DNA of 64,000 nucleotides, taken from contig OW121744.1 of assembly GCA_933228675.1 (NCBI GenBank), positions 94,377,764 through 94,441,763 on the forward strand, in the 5' to 3' direction. Every line of letters starts with the position of its first letter. Position 1 is the stretch's first letter. The DNA is from Stomorhina lunata. Taxonomy: Eukaryota > Arthropoda > Insecta > Diptera > Rhiniidae. Both the position numbers and the translations under genes were made by a program. The notes beneath the pieces were generated by a model. It was not told the DNA's origin, made no database searches, and saw only the letters and a list, made by a program, of their open reading frames with translations. Below, piece by piece: positions 45,792 through 55,994 of this stretch.

Positions 45792-47072
45792 CCCAGCAAA
45801 ACTTTGGTAATGGCAAGTACTCTAGTAACTGGTTACCTTGTAATGACTACAACATACCCGCCGAATAACTAATAAGTTAATACAGAAGTACTAATTTGTA
45901 ATTAAGATGGTAATTTAAACTGAATGGCCCAGGTTCGAATCCCACCAAGACCAACAATTTTTTTTAATTTTTTTTTTATTAAAAGAGTTTTTTAAATGAT
46001 TTTTGAGTCTTAAGAACTTAAATATTACCTTCTGTAAAAAAAAATTGGAAAACTAACTCATTGTAATGACAAAATACCATCATGAGTTAATTTTGATTAT
46101 GTAGGTGATGTTGGATATCAAACGCACTTCTGAATGGTCTTAACTTGGAAAACCCAACTTATTTGGGTCATCCTTCATCTCAACTGCGGACACTGACCTC
46201 CTCGTGGTATCACCCAGGGAACTTGTTTAACACCCGTTAATGTAGTGAGCTAACATGTACCGAGAGTTGTCCCATAAGATCGATAAAAATGGGTTAGGAC
46301 GACGGGCTAGTAACCCTCTCTTGGAAAAAATAATTACTATGAAGAGGATAAAATTAGAATTAAAATGTTCTACCACCTAATGCTAGAAGAGGGCGTCCGA
46401 AACTTCCATGGAAAGACCAAGTAGAGGAACATATTTCAAAGCTTGGCCTATAAAATTGGAGAATATTCGTACAAGATCAAAGTCCATGGAATTCCAAAAT
46501 ATGCTCGGACTTTGGCCTTAACAGTTTGTAACTATAAGCCATTTAAGTAAGTAAGAGTCAATGTTATATAACTAAAAAGTAAGATTTAAACTATTTAAAA
46601 AAAAAAACTTCTTTATTTTAAAATCGTATAGAAATATTTTTCTAAAAATTACAACAAAGCAAAAAAAGCAGGGAAAAACAAAGTTATTGTTACATGATTT
46701 TGGATCTAAAAATGAAAATTGTATATATTAATTATAAGCTGCTAAGTTTTCAACATATGAAGTAGCTCAGTGGAAGAGTCTCCGCCTAGCAGTCGTAGGG
46801 GTCTGGGTTCGAGACCCCATGGGTCATAAAAAAAATTTTGTATTTCGTTTAAAAATATATTTTTTTTAAATAAAACAACAACAAAAAAAGTTGTTGTTGT
46901 TGTGGTTTTCCAATTGCTTACCTAAGTCATTACTTTTCTGCAATTGGTAAGTACTTGCCTCCAATGACATCCACATGTTAATGTAATGACTTAAACAGTG
47001 AATGTGTAAGTAGTTCGTGTTCAATAGTTTAGCTGTTTAACTCATTACTTGGTAATGAAAAGTTTTGCTGGG
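45792..47072. mobile_element. CCCAGCAAAACTTT-ended TIR element, copy A
   Basis: Perfect 14-bp inverted termini CCCAGCAAAACTTT / AAAGTTTTGCTGGG (the right end shows AAAAGTTTTGCTGGG) with TA on both flanks. Ends are palindrome-rich around GGTAATG and CATTACC. The 1,281 bp interior holds a B-box-like GGTTCGAATCCC followed by T-runs (45,945-45,975), a plus-strand LINE-tail fragment (46,385-46,500: RGRPKLPWKDQVEEH, then NWRIFVQDQ), and a tRNA-like sequence at 46,756-46,828. There is no transposase. It is inserted into T2. Confidence 0.8.
46756..46828 (+). other. tRNA-like sequence in TIR element copy A
   Basis: A 73-nt segment with TAGCTCAGTGGAAGAG (A box and D arm, GCTC/GAGT stem) and GGGTTCGAGACC (B box). 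Outer ends TATGA / TCATA pair as part of an acceptor stem. T stem pairs at only three of five positions and the anticodon loop (around TAGCA) is oversized, so it is tRNA-derived rather than a working tRNA. A CAACAAC / GTTGTTG hairpin lies about 45 bp downstream. Confidence 0.55.
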
Positions 47073-47345
47073 TACATACTAAGCACAACGAAAAGTATTT
47101 AACAGATTATTAATATTAAACTATACCCGGTTATGAGACAAAATTTTGTGCAAAATAAATACTAGGAAAACCCCTTAAGATACATTTAAAAGATGAACTA
47201 TAAAGCTATTGCAAACGAATTTAGTCCAATTATTTTACCAACAATACCACATTGAGTCCATATTTTGAATTAGCTGCACCCTCGTAGTTATATGAGATAT
47301 GTTACTAAATTTAACACAACTTGATGGTGGGTATACAAGATTCGG

Positions 47346-47629
47346 CACAGCCGAATATAACACTCCTACTTGTTTATGTTTTGTTGTGGTCTGCAAAAGA
47401 GCTAAGTCTAATTTTTCACAAAAAAGATCTAAGTCCCGATAAAAAGAACACTTAAAAAAAGAAATTCTAAAATGTTTACACAAAAAAGTTTAATTGTTTT
47501 TTGTCTTCCCTGAAAATTTATAAAATGTGAACTTAAAGTCTTGGTATGTTAAGCCAGCGATAGGTATTTCTAATTTAGATGTAGAACCATAAATAGTTAC
47601 ATCCATGTTAAATGTGTTTTGGATATGTA
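47346..47629. other. AT-rich spacer
   Basis: Tail of T2 and unremarkable AT-rich DNA before the mariner TIR. Confidence 0.45.
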
Positions 47630-47722
47630 TCGGGTGGTTAAATTTCAAGGGCCAATGTTGATTTTAAATAAAACACAAACTATTTAGGAAATTATTGTAA
47701 TTTTATTTTATTATGATATATT

Positions 47723-48882
47723 CCCAGCAAAACTTTGGTAATGGCAAGTACTCTGATAACTGGTTACCTTGTAACGACTACAACATACCATCCGAATAAA
47801 TAATAAGTTATTACAGAAATACTTATTTGTAATTAAGATGGTAATTTAAACTGAATGGCCCCGGTTCAAATCCCACCAAGGGCAACAATTTTTTTTAGTT
47901 TTTTTTTATTAAAAGAGTCTTTTTAAATGATTTTTTAATTTTAAGAACTTAAATATTATCTTCTGTAAAAAAATTTGTAAAACTAACTCACGTTAATGAA
48001 AAAATACCATCATGAGTCAATTTTGATTATGTTATACCAAACACGATTCTAATTGGTCTTAACTTGGTAAGCCCAACTTATCTGGGTCATCCTTCATCTC
48101 AACTGTGGACACACACCTCCTCATGGTATCACCCGGGGAGATAGAATTGAAATGTCCCACTACCTAATGTTAGAGGAGGATGTCCGAAAGTTCGATAGAA
48201 AGACCAAGTAGAGGAACATTTTTCAAAGCTTGGCCTATAAAATTGGAGAATATTCGCACAAGATCGAAATCCATGGAATTCTAAAATATGTTCGGACTTT
48301 GACCTTAACAGGTTGTAACAGTTAAGTAAGTAAGATTCAATCTTATGTAAAAACTTATACAAAAAAGAAGATTTAAATTGTTTAAGTTTTAAAATAATTT
48401 TAAAAAAGTTTTAAAATAATTACAAAAAATCGTATACAAATATTTTTCCAAAAATTACAACAAACCAAAAAAAAGCAGGGAAAAACAAAGTTATTTTCAC
48501 ATGATTTTGGATCTAAAAATAAAAATTGTTTATATTAATTATAAGCTGCTAAGTTTTCAACATATGAAGTAGCTCAGTGGAAGAGTCTCTGCCTAGCAGT
48601 CGGAGGGTCTGGGTTCGAGCCCCCATGGGATCATAAAAAAAATTTTGTATTTCGATTAAAAATATATGTTTTTAATAAAACAACAACAAAAAAGTTGTTG
48701 CTGTTGTTGTTGTTGCTTTCAAATTGCTTACACAAGTCATTACATTTCTGCAATTGGTAAGTACTTGCCTCCAATGACATCCCCATGTTAATGTAATGAC
48801 TTAAACAGCGAATGAGTAAGTAGTTCGTGTTCAATAGTTTAACTGTTTAACTCATTATTTGGTAATGAAAAGTTTTACTGGG
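47723..48882. mobile_element. CCCAGCAAAACTTT-ended TIR element, copy B, nested in the mariner
   Basis: Same family as copy A. Left end CCCAGCAAAACTTT; right end AAAAGTTTTACTGGG (one change). Flanking dinucleotides are TT on both sides. It carries the B-box-like segment (47,866), the LINE-tail fragment (48,176-48,300) and the tRNA-like sequence (48,563-48,635) in the same order as copy A. It lacks about 130 bp present in A at roughly 46,205-46,340. Nesting shows it moved after the mariner inserted. Confidence 0.85.
48563..48635 (+). other. tRNA-like sequence in TIR element copy B
   Basis: Equivalent of 46,756-46,828, also 73 nt. Here the anticodon stem pairs well (CTCTG / CGGAG) around a nine-base loop containing TAGCA. 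A box TAGCTCAGTGG and B box GGGTTCGAGCCC are intact. Confidence 0.55.
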
Positions 48883-48896
48883 TTGGTATTACTCAA

Positions 48897-49967
48897 TTAT
48901 GTATGAAACAAAATATCGGCTAAATGGGCGGCACGACCACGGCGGCACACCTCCATCCGATGGTCCAAATTTTCGATGACCCTGAGGCATAATGGAGGTT
49001 CTATGCCGTTAATGTGCCGAATTATCTCATCCTTTAGCTCTTGAATTCTTGCTGGCTTATCGAAGTACACCTTTTCTTTCAAATAACCCCAAAGAAAAAA
49101 GTCCAACGGTGTCAAATCACATGATCTTTGCGGCCAATTGACATCGCTATTACGTGAGATAACACGGCCATTGAATTTGTTGCGCAAAAGAGCCATTGTT
49201 TCTTTAGCTGTGTGGCAAGTGACACCGTCCTGCTGAAACCACATATCGTCCACATCCATATCTTCCAATTCGGGCCATATAAAGTTCGTTATCATCTCAC
49301 GATAGCGAACACCATTCACTGCCTGACCGGCCTCATTTTGGAAAAAATATGGCCCGATGATGCCGCCAGCCCATAAACCGCAGCAAACAGTCACTCTTTG
49401 TGGGTGCATTGGTTTTTCGACAATCACTCTTGGATTCTCATTCGCCCAAATGCGCCAATTCTGTTAATTGACGAATCCACTGAGGTGAAAATCTGCCTCA
49501 TCACTGAAGATGATTTTCTTCGAAAATTGATCATCCACTCTTGCCATTTCTTACCACCATTCTACCCATTCACGACGTTTAGAATGGTCAAGAGTCTTTA
49601 GTTCTTGAGCCAATTGCACCATGTAAGCGTGTAAATACAAGTCTTTATGCATAATGTTCATCAACGACGAGCGTGAGAGGTGCAATTGTTGGGCACGACG
49701 ACGAGTTGAGGTGGACGGCTCTTCAGCCACACTATCGCGAACAGCAGCAATATTATCTGCAGTACGAGCTGTACGAGCATGCACTGGTGTTCTCACATCT
49801 TCTACAGACCCGGTTTGCTCAAATTTTTCCACGATTTTTGCGATTGTACGCACATTTGGACGATCAAATTGACCAATAAAATCACGATATGCATTTTGAT
49901 TAGAACGCCCATTTTCATAATAAGTCTGAGTAACTTTAACACGTTGTTGGATTGTGTATCTTTCCAT
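48897..49967 (-). pseudogene. Mariner transposase with two in-frame stops
   Basis: One reading frame of 356 codons plus a stop, from ATG at 49,967 to TAA at 48,897, with TAA stops at about 49,551 and 49,466 and no frameshift. The N-terminal part (MERYTIQQRVKVTQTYYENG) is a helix-turn-helix DNA-binding region; QQLHLSRSSLMNIMHKDL is a second one. After the first stop come KKIIFSDEADFHLSG (first catalytic Asp), then WFQQDGVTCHTA (second Asp) and CDLTPLDFFLWG (third Asp). The second and third aspartates are separated by 41 residues, i.e. DD41D, the spacing reported for rosa-type basal mariners of tephritid flies. Length and domain order are complete. The first stop falls just before the catalytic domain; the second lies between the first Asp and residues VIVEKPMHPQRVTV. 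Inactivated recently: only point changes are visible. Confidence 0.93.
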
Positions 49968-50082
49968 GGTTCAAATTGAGTAAGTCTGAATTAGAGAAAT
50001 GTCAAATAAAATTCAGAAAAAAACTTGGCGTTTAGGTGTGGTTCACATTCAACATAGGCCCTTACAATTTAACCACCCTTTA

Positions 50083-50860
50083 TATATATTATATATATCA
50101 CTGATGTCAATTTTGGGACCATAAGAAGTCCCGTTGTCGATTGTGGGATTAATAAAGTTCCCAATAGGAAGTTTTATGTAGCCGCCATTTTAACTAGTCG
50201 CTGTTATCTTCAGTATTTCTCTGAATATATTTATGTAATAATTTCATTAATACAAACAAAGTATTCTTTCTGAGAATTGTTGCAGATGACCCATGGGCTT
50301 TATGATATAACTAAAATGTATGTCAATTGTTGTTCAAATATTTTAATTAAGGATTCCGTTAATTATACATTTGTTCATGTGGCTTCATTTAATCTTTTGA
50401 ATTAGTTTTTAAAAATTCTTTGATAATGCTGATGTTGCAATGTCCAATTAAATTTAAATTTTTAAATATTTTATTAGCTTGTGTAAGGCACTGGCATACA
50501 AATTATAAGCTATATATAATAAAAAGGCGCCATCTAGCTGCCCTAATATTTATAGCACTATATTATCTCTTTATTACTTTAGTTGAAATGGGGAAAGCAA
50601 GTTTTTTTTTAATTATTCCATTATTTTTATGTAAAATTTAATTATTGTACATTTTTTCCCAATCTACACAAAACAAATTATGTACTAAATATGTACGAGT
50701 ATACGATTTGAAAATATTGTAAAAGACATTTATTACACATTATGTTCATTCATATTTATATTTTTTTGTATAAATTTTTAGTTCTTTTTTATGATTTTTA
50801 ATTTATTTTATATAAAATCTAAAGTAATAATCATGAACTTAATTATGATAATATTTTTTT
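50083..50860. other. AT-rich stretch, possible intron
   Basis: AT-rich DNA. The 73-codon frame at 50,420-50,641 has no motif. If the candidate exon downstream is real this could be intronic. Confidence 0.35.
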
Positions 50861-50863
50861 GTA

Positions 50864-51004
50864 GAACAGACATAGACATTATAAATGATCTAGTGTTATT
50901 TTGTGGGTTTTTTGTTTTAGTTTTTCTATTATTTATAATTGAAACCAGTGCCAATGTTAGGAGTTATCTCGATGTTGCTGCCGATGATGAAGAAGATGTC
51001 TGTG
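50864..51004 (+). CDS. Candidate host exon (product unknown)
   Basis: An open frame ends with codons for ETSANVRSYLDVAADDEED followed by VC and then the consensus donor G|GTAAGT at 51,004-51,010 with a T-run after it. Base composition rises sharply above the surrounding AT-rich DNA over this stretch. Two acceptor candidates exist: TTTTTTGTAG ending near 50,863, or TTTTTTGTTTTAG ending near 50,920. Upstream residues (LVLFCGFFVLVFLLFIIETSA) are strongly hydrophobic and could be a signal peptide whose cleavage would fall near ETSA/NV, giving an acidic secreted or membrane-bound N-terminus. I do not recognise the protein. The partner exon is not in the window. It could also be a chance frame. Confidence 0.35.
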
Positions 51005-51010
51005 GTAAGT

Positions 51011-51707
51011 TTTTTTTTTTTTTTAAATATGCTCTGACTTGAAGTAGCCAGAATCTTTAAAATGCCAGTAGCAGCTACACCAAGTTCTATTACTAATAAT
51101 CATAATAATAGTTTCAAGTATGTAGATCTTTAGTATAAATTATTTCAAGTGTTTATTAAGAGTTCTTTCTTCTTTTGTTTAAGACGTGAATATAATATTT
51201 GCATAAAGTGGTTTGAAAGAATGAAATCTTCAATATAACACAAGAAGTTGATTCAAACTAGGACAAACTTCTAATTAAAAAGTTTTACTGTAGTGTATTG
51301 CACTAAGATACCAATTTATTACAATTATACTTCTTTGATAGAACTATGTTGCAAACGTCCAACTAAATTTAAATTTTTAGAAAATTTAGGAAGTGTGGTA
51401 CTAACAAAATATCAACGATATAAAACTTTTCTACCACATGACTTAATAAGAATGTTGAAGTCCCTTTTTATCAAATTCAATTTTTAGTTTTATATTCATG
51501 TAATCACTCCTTCAACTTACTGCCTTTCATTTCTCTGTGTATCTTAATAATTATATGTTACGAGTACAAATGAAAATCATTCTAAACATAGAAATGATGA
51601 TGTCATTGAAATTATTGAATAAGACAAAAACAGACAAGAAGATGCCAAGGAAAATCTAAGGTCGCCAACGAACCCTACAGTGGAAATGGGAGAGAAGTCA
51701 AAGATCT
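51011..51707. other. AT-rich stretch without recognisable gene
   Basis: No supported feature; would be intron if the exon upstream is real. Confidence 0.45.
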
Positions 51708-51710
51708 AAA

Positions 51711-51755
51711 AAATAATAGTAAGAAAGTTTTATAGTCAAGCAAGCCCGCCCATTG
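51711..51755 (-). repeat. T1 terminus at the left edge of S4
   Basis: AATAGTAAGAAAGTTTTATA then GTCAAGCAAGCCCGCC is the reverse complement of the T1 tail (GGGCTTGA...CTATAGTACTTTCTTACTT at 7,622-7,652). Confidence 0.75.
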
Positions 51756-52339
51756 TGATAACTTTTCTATAGAAAAGTTGTCATTGTGATAACTTTTCAA
51801 TAGAAAAGTTGTCATTGTGATAACTTTTCTATAGAAGAGTTATCATTGTGATAACTTTTCTATAGAAGAGTTATCATTGTGATAACTTTTCTATAGAAAA
51901 AATGTCATTGTGATAACTTTTCTATAGAAAAGTTGTCATTGTGATAACTTTTCTATAGAAAAGTTGTCATTGTGATAACTTTCCTATAGAAAAGTTGTCA
52001 ATGTGATAACTTTTCTATAGAACAGTTGTCATTTTGATTACTTTTCTATAGAAAAGTTATCTTTGTGATAGCTTTTTTATAGAAAAGTTATCACTGTGAT
52101 GACTTTTCTATAGAAAAGTTATCACTGTAATGACTTTTCCAAGAAAAGTTATCACTGTGATGACTTTTCTATATAAAAGTTATCACTGTGATGACTTTTC
52201 TATAGAAAAGTTATCACTGTGATGACTTTTCTATAGAAAAGTTATCACTGTGATGACTTTTCTATAGAAAAGTTATCACTGTGATGACTTTTCTATAGAA
52301 AAGTTATCACTGTGATGACTTTTCTATAGAAAAAATTAT

Positions 52340-52610
52340 CATTCTAAAGACTGTAAAAAATAATAGTAAGAAAGTTTTATAGTCAAGCAAGCCCGACCAT
52401 GTGATACCTAATACCATTGACTTTTCTATAAAAAAGTTATCACTGTGATGACTTTTCTATAGAAAAGTTATCACTGTGATGACTTTTCTATGGAAAAGTT
52501 ATCACTGTGATGACTTTTCTATTGAAAAAATTATCATTCTAAAGACTGTAAAAAATAATAGTAAGAAAGTTTTATAGTCAAGCAAGCCCGACCATGTGAT
52601 ACCTAATACC
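52340..52610 (-). repeat. Two T1 termini inside S4, in a ~198 bp duplication
   Basis: AATAGTAAGAAAGTTTTATA and CAAGCAAGCCCGACCATGTG, then ATACCTAATACC, occur at about 52,350-52,412 and again at about 52,548-52,610, each preceded by ATTATCATTCTAAAGACTG and followed by S4 units. Confidence 0.85.
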
Positions 52611-54640
52611 ATTGACTTTTCTATAAAAAAGTTATCACTGTGATGACTTTTCTATAATAAAGTTATCACTGTGATGTCTTTTCTATTAAAAAGTTATCAT
52701 TGTGATGACTTTTTCATAGAAAAATTATTATTGTGATGACCCTTCTATAGAAAAGTTATCATTGTGTTGACTTTTTATAGAAAAGTTGTCATTGCGATGA
52801 CTTTTCTATAGAAAAGTTATCATTGTGATGACTTTTCTATAGAAAAGTTATCACTGTGATGACTTTTCTATAGAAAAGTTATCACTGTGATGACTTTTCT
52901 ATAGAAAAGTTATCACTGTGATGACTTTTCTACAGAAAAGTTATCACTGTGATGACTTTTCTATGGAAAAAATTATCATTCTGATGACTTTTCTATAGAA
53001 AAGTTATCATTGTGATGACTTTTCTATAGAAAAGATATCATTGTGATGACTTTTCTAAAGAAAAGTTATCACTTTGATGACTCTTCTATTGAAAGGTTGT
53101 CATTATGATGACTTTTCTATAGAAAAGTTATCATTGTGATGACTTTTCTATAGAAAAGTTATCATTGTGATGACTTTTCTATAGAAAAGTTATCACTGTG
53201 ATGACTTTTCTATAGAAAAGTTATCACTGTGATGACTTTTCTATAGAAAAGTTATCACTGTGATGACTTTTCTATAGAAAAGTTATCACTTTGATGACTT
53301 TTCTATAGAAAAGTTATCACTGTGATGACTTTTCTATAGAAAAAATTATCATTCTGATGACTTTTCTATAGAAAATCATTGTGATGACTTTTCTATAGAA
53401 AAAATTATCATTCTGATGACTTTTCTGTAGAAAAGTTATCATTGTGATGACTTTTCTATAGAAAAATTATCATTGTGATGACTTTTCTATAGAAAAGTTA
53501 TCACTGTGATGACTTTTCTATAGAAAAGTTATCACTGTGATGACTTTTTGATGACTTTTCTATAGAAAAGTTATCACTTTGATGACTCTTCTATAGAAAG
53601 GTTGTCATTATGATGACTTTTCTATAGAAAAGTTATCATTGTGATGACTTTTCTATAGAAAAGTTATCATTGTGATGACGTTTCTATAGAAAAGTTATCA
53701 TTGTGATAACTTTTCTATAGAAAAATTATCATTGTGATGACTTTTCTATAGAAAAGTTATCATTGTGATGACTTTTCTATAGAAAAGTTATCATTGTGAT
53801 AACTTTTCTATAGAAAAGTTATCATTGTGATGACTTTTCTATAGAAAAGTTATCATTGTGATGACTTTTCTATAGAAAAGTTATCAATGTGATGACTTTT
53901 CTATAGAAAAGTTATCACTGTGATGACCCTTCTATAGAAAGGTTGTCATTGTGATGACTTTTCTATAGAAAAGTTATCACTGTGATGACTTTTCTATAGA
54001 AAAGTTATCATTGTGATGACTTTCCAATAGAAAAGTTATCATTGTGATGACTTTTCTATGGAAAAGTTATCATTATGATGACTTTTCTATAGAAAAGTTA
54101 TCATTGTAATGACTTTTCTATAGAAAAGTTATCATTATATAGAAAAGTTATCATCTATAGAAAAGTTATCATTGTGATGACTTATCTATAGAAAAGTTAT
54201 CATTGTGATAACTTTTCTATAGAAAAGTTATCATTGTGATGACTTTTCTATAGAAAAGTTATCATTGTGATGACTTTTCTATAGAAAAGTTATCATTGTG
54301 ATGACTTTTCTATAGAAAAGTTATCATTTTGATGACTTTTCTATAGAAAAGTTATCATTGTGATGACTTTTCTATAGAAAAGTTATCATTGTGATGACTT
54401 TTCTATAGAAAAGTTATCATTGTGATGACTTTTCTATAGAAAAGTTATCATTGTGATGACTTTTCTATAGAAAAGTTATCATTGTGATGACTTTTCTATA
54501 GAAAAGTTATCATTTGATGACTTTTCTATAGAAAAGTTATCATTGTGATAACTTTTCTATAGAAAAGTTGTCAATGTTTTAATTTTTATATAGAAAAGTT
54601 GTCATTGTTTTAACTTTTCTATAGAAAAGTCATCGCAATG

Positions 54641-55990
54641 AGAACTTTTCAGTGTGATTAGTAATTATTACAAGTTTGTAATAACTCTTCTATAGAATAT
54701 TTATCATTCTAATGCGTATTTTATAATAGGAAATCCTATTTTCCTATCTATTATATCAATTTTTTTATATTTTAACTATTCCAATCCTATCTCTGCCTGG
54801 TATAGGGTACCTAGTATTTGTAAAAGTAAAATATCATAATTTAAATTTGACCAACGTCTTTGGAATACATTAAATCATATTCAAGTTGGAAAATATTTTT
54901 CGTTACCAAAGTGTGCTTATTTAAAATGACCATTTATTATACCAATTGAATTCACTTCAAGTATCAGAATACTTGGATCTTATAAGAAAACCTCTAACAG
55001 TTGCATTTCGAAAATTCTAATTAGTTTTTTTCGTTCTCGCATTTCGAAATTCTTGTCTACATTTGGTTGCAGTCATTTCTAATTTCATAATTTGTAGCCG
55101 TTCAATTTATTAGTTTTCTTAAAGTTTCGTTGGTTTATTTGGTCAGTCTGTCTCTGTGTTTGATGGTTAGTTGGCTGGTTCGAAGGTTTTGTTGAAACTG
55201 GACAGAAAGTCAAGTGTTTGAATAGTTAAGTGGAGAATAAACATAAATTAAATAAAGTCATTTTTTGATAAAATTAAATAAAGAATGAAAAGAAATGCAT
55301 AAATTATCAATAATTTTGCTGTTTAATCATAAATGTTGATGATTTGAAGAAAACTTAGAAATATTTTTTTTTTTGACATTTAACAAAAGAAAAAAATCTA
55401 TTACCCAAAAATGCTTAGTGCATATTAAATATTTACTTCGTACAAACATATGTACATTTTTTCGATATTATACAAAATATTAAATACTTTTTTGGGAGGT
55501 CACTTGAAAATTTCAAAAATTCCCTTTCAATATCAAAAATGCATGTCTTTCATTATTGAGGATTTTCTATAAAAAGACACACACAATTCTTATGAGAGTC
55601 TTGGCCAGACGTGACTCTTTTCTAAATTAGTTTCATTTCTATTGTTTTTCATATTTTTTATTTTTTGGAAAATTATTATTACAAAATTCTTTTTAATTTT
55701 TTGTTAAACAAAAAATATTAATATGCATTTTTTTTGTTAGCATTGGCCACTTGTGTATGTTTGCCAGTCGTGTGGCTGGACGACACTTGATGTCCATACA
55801 ATGCTGTCAATATAAATGGGGTTAAATTAGTCACAAGTTGAAATTTTAATTTCAAGAGGAAAATATTTTTGATTTCAATTTTCATTAGAATAAAAGAAAA
55901 TATAGAGAAACACATTTGAACAAAAAAAAGTTTTTGATCAAAATTTTAGTGAAAACTTTGATAAAATTGTTAACAAAAATTTTAACTATT
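54641..55990. other. AT-rich stretch without recognisable gene
   Basis: CTGGTATAGGGTACCTAG at 54,798 resembles a TIR-element end, like CCAGTATAGGGTAC at 62,151. Otherwise nothing recognised. Confidence 0.45.
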
Positions 55991-55994
55991 GTTG

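Larger units (their letters stand above)
44826..47345 (+). repeat. T2 TIR-type dispersed repeat, split by nested insertions
   Basis: Begins near GGGGGTATATTGAGATTGTC and ends GATGGTGGGTATACAAGATT then CGGCACAGCCGAATATAACAC and CTACTTGTTT at 47,325-47,375. Between are ATGTCCGTGTGTCTG, CCATAGCTCCTATATTG, a second GTCCGTCTGTCC block and a TA run (45,453-45,480). It resembles T1 in style but has different ends. It contains the small MITE at 45.5 kb and the 1.28 kb TIR element at 45.8 kb. No protein is encoded. Confidence 0.6.
47630..50080 (-). mobile_element. Mariner-type transposon (DD41D), complete but inactive, with nested insertion
   Basis: Inverted ends at 47,630-47,661 and 50,049-50,080 match at 27 of 32 positions and contain GGGTGGTTAAATT and AAGGGCC. 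Both sides carry the dinucleotide TA, the Tc1/mariner target. The transposase relic lies on the minus strand at 48,897-49,967. A 1,160 bp TIR element (47,723-48,882) has inserted into the 3' part, so the original element was about 1.29 kb, a normal mariner size. The stops in the transposase mean it cannot mobilise itself. Confidence 0.9.
51708..54640 (+). repeat. Satellite S4 array (31 bp unit, ~90 copies) with trapped T1 ends
   Basis: Unit: GTTATCATTGTGATGAC then TTTTCTATAGAAAA, with GATAAC and CACTGTGATG variants. Units of the form TGATAACTTTTCTA plus its exact complement make a 28-bp perfect palindrome within 31 bp. CACTGTG variants form runs (52,080-52,330; 52,850-52,970; 53,180-53,340), and CATTGTG variants dominate after 53,640. 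Some units are truncated (for example near 54,130-54,160). T1 terminal sequence starts the array and recurs twice inside it. Confidence 0.97.

Noticed and set aside
46756..46828. Functional tRNA gene (possibly Ala, AGC)
   Set aside because: T stem and part of the acceptor stem do not pair, the anticodon loop is oversized, and the same sequence sits in a second mobile-element copy.
49654..49979. 66-72 codon plus-strand frames
   Set aside because: Antisense shadows of the mariner transposase.
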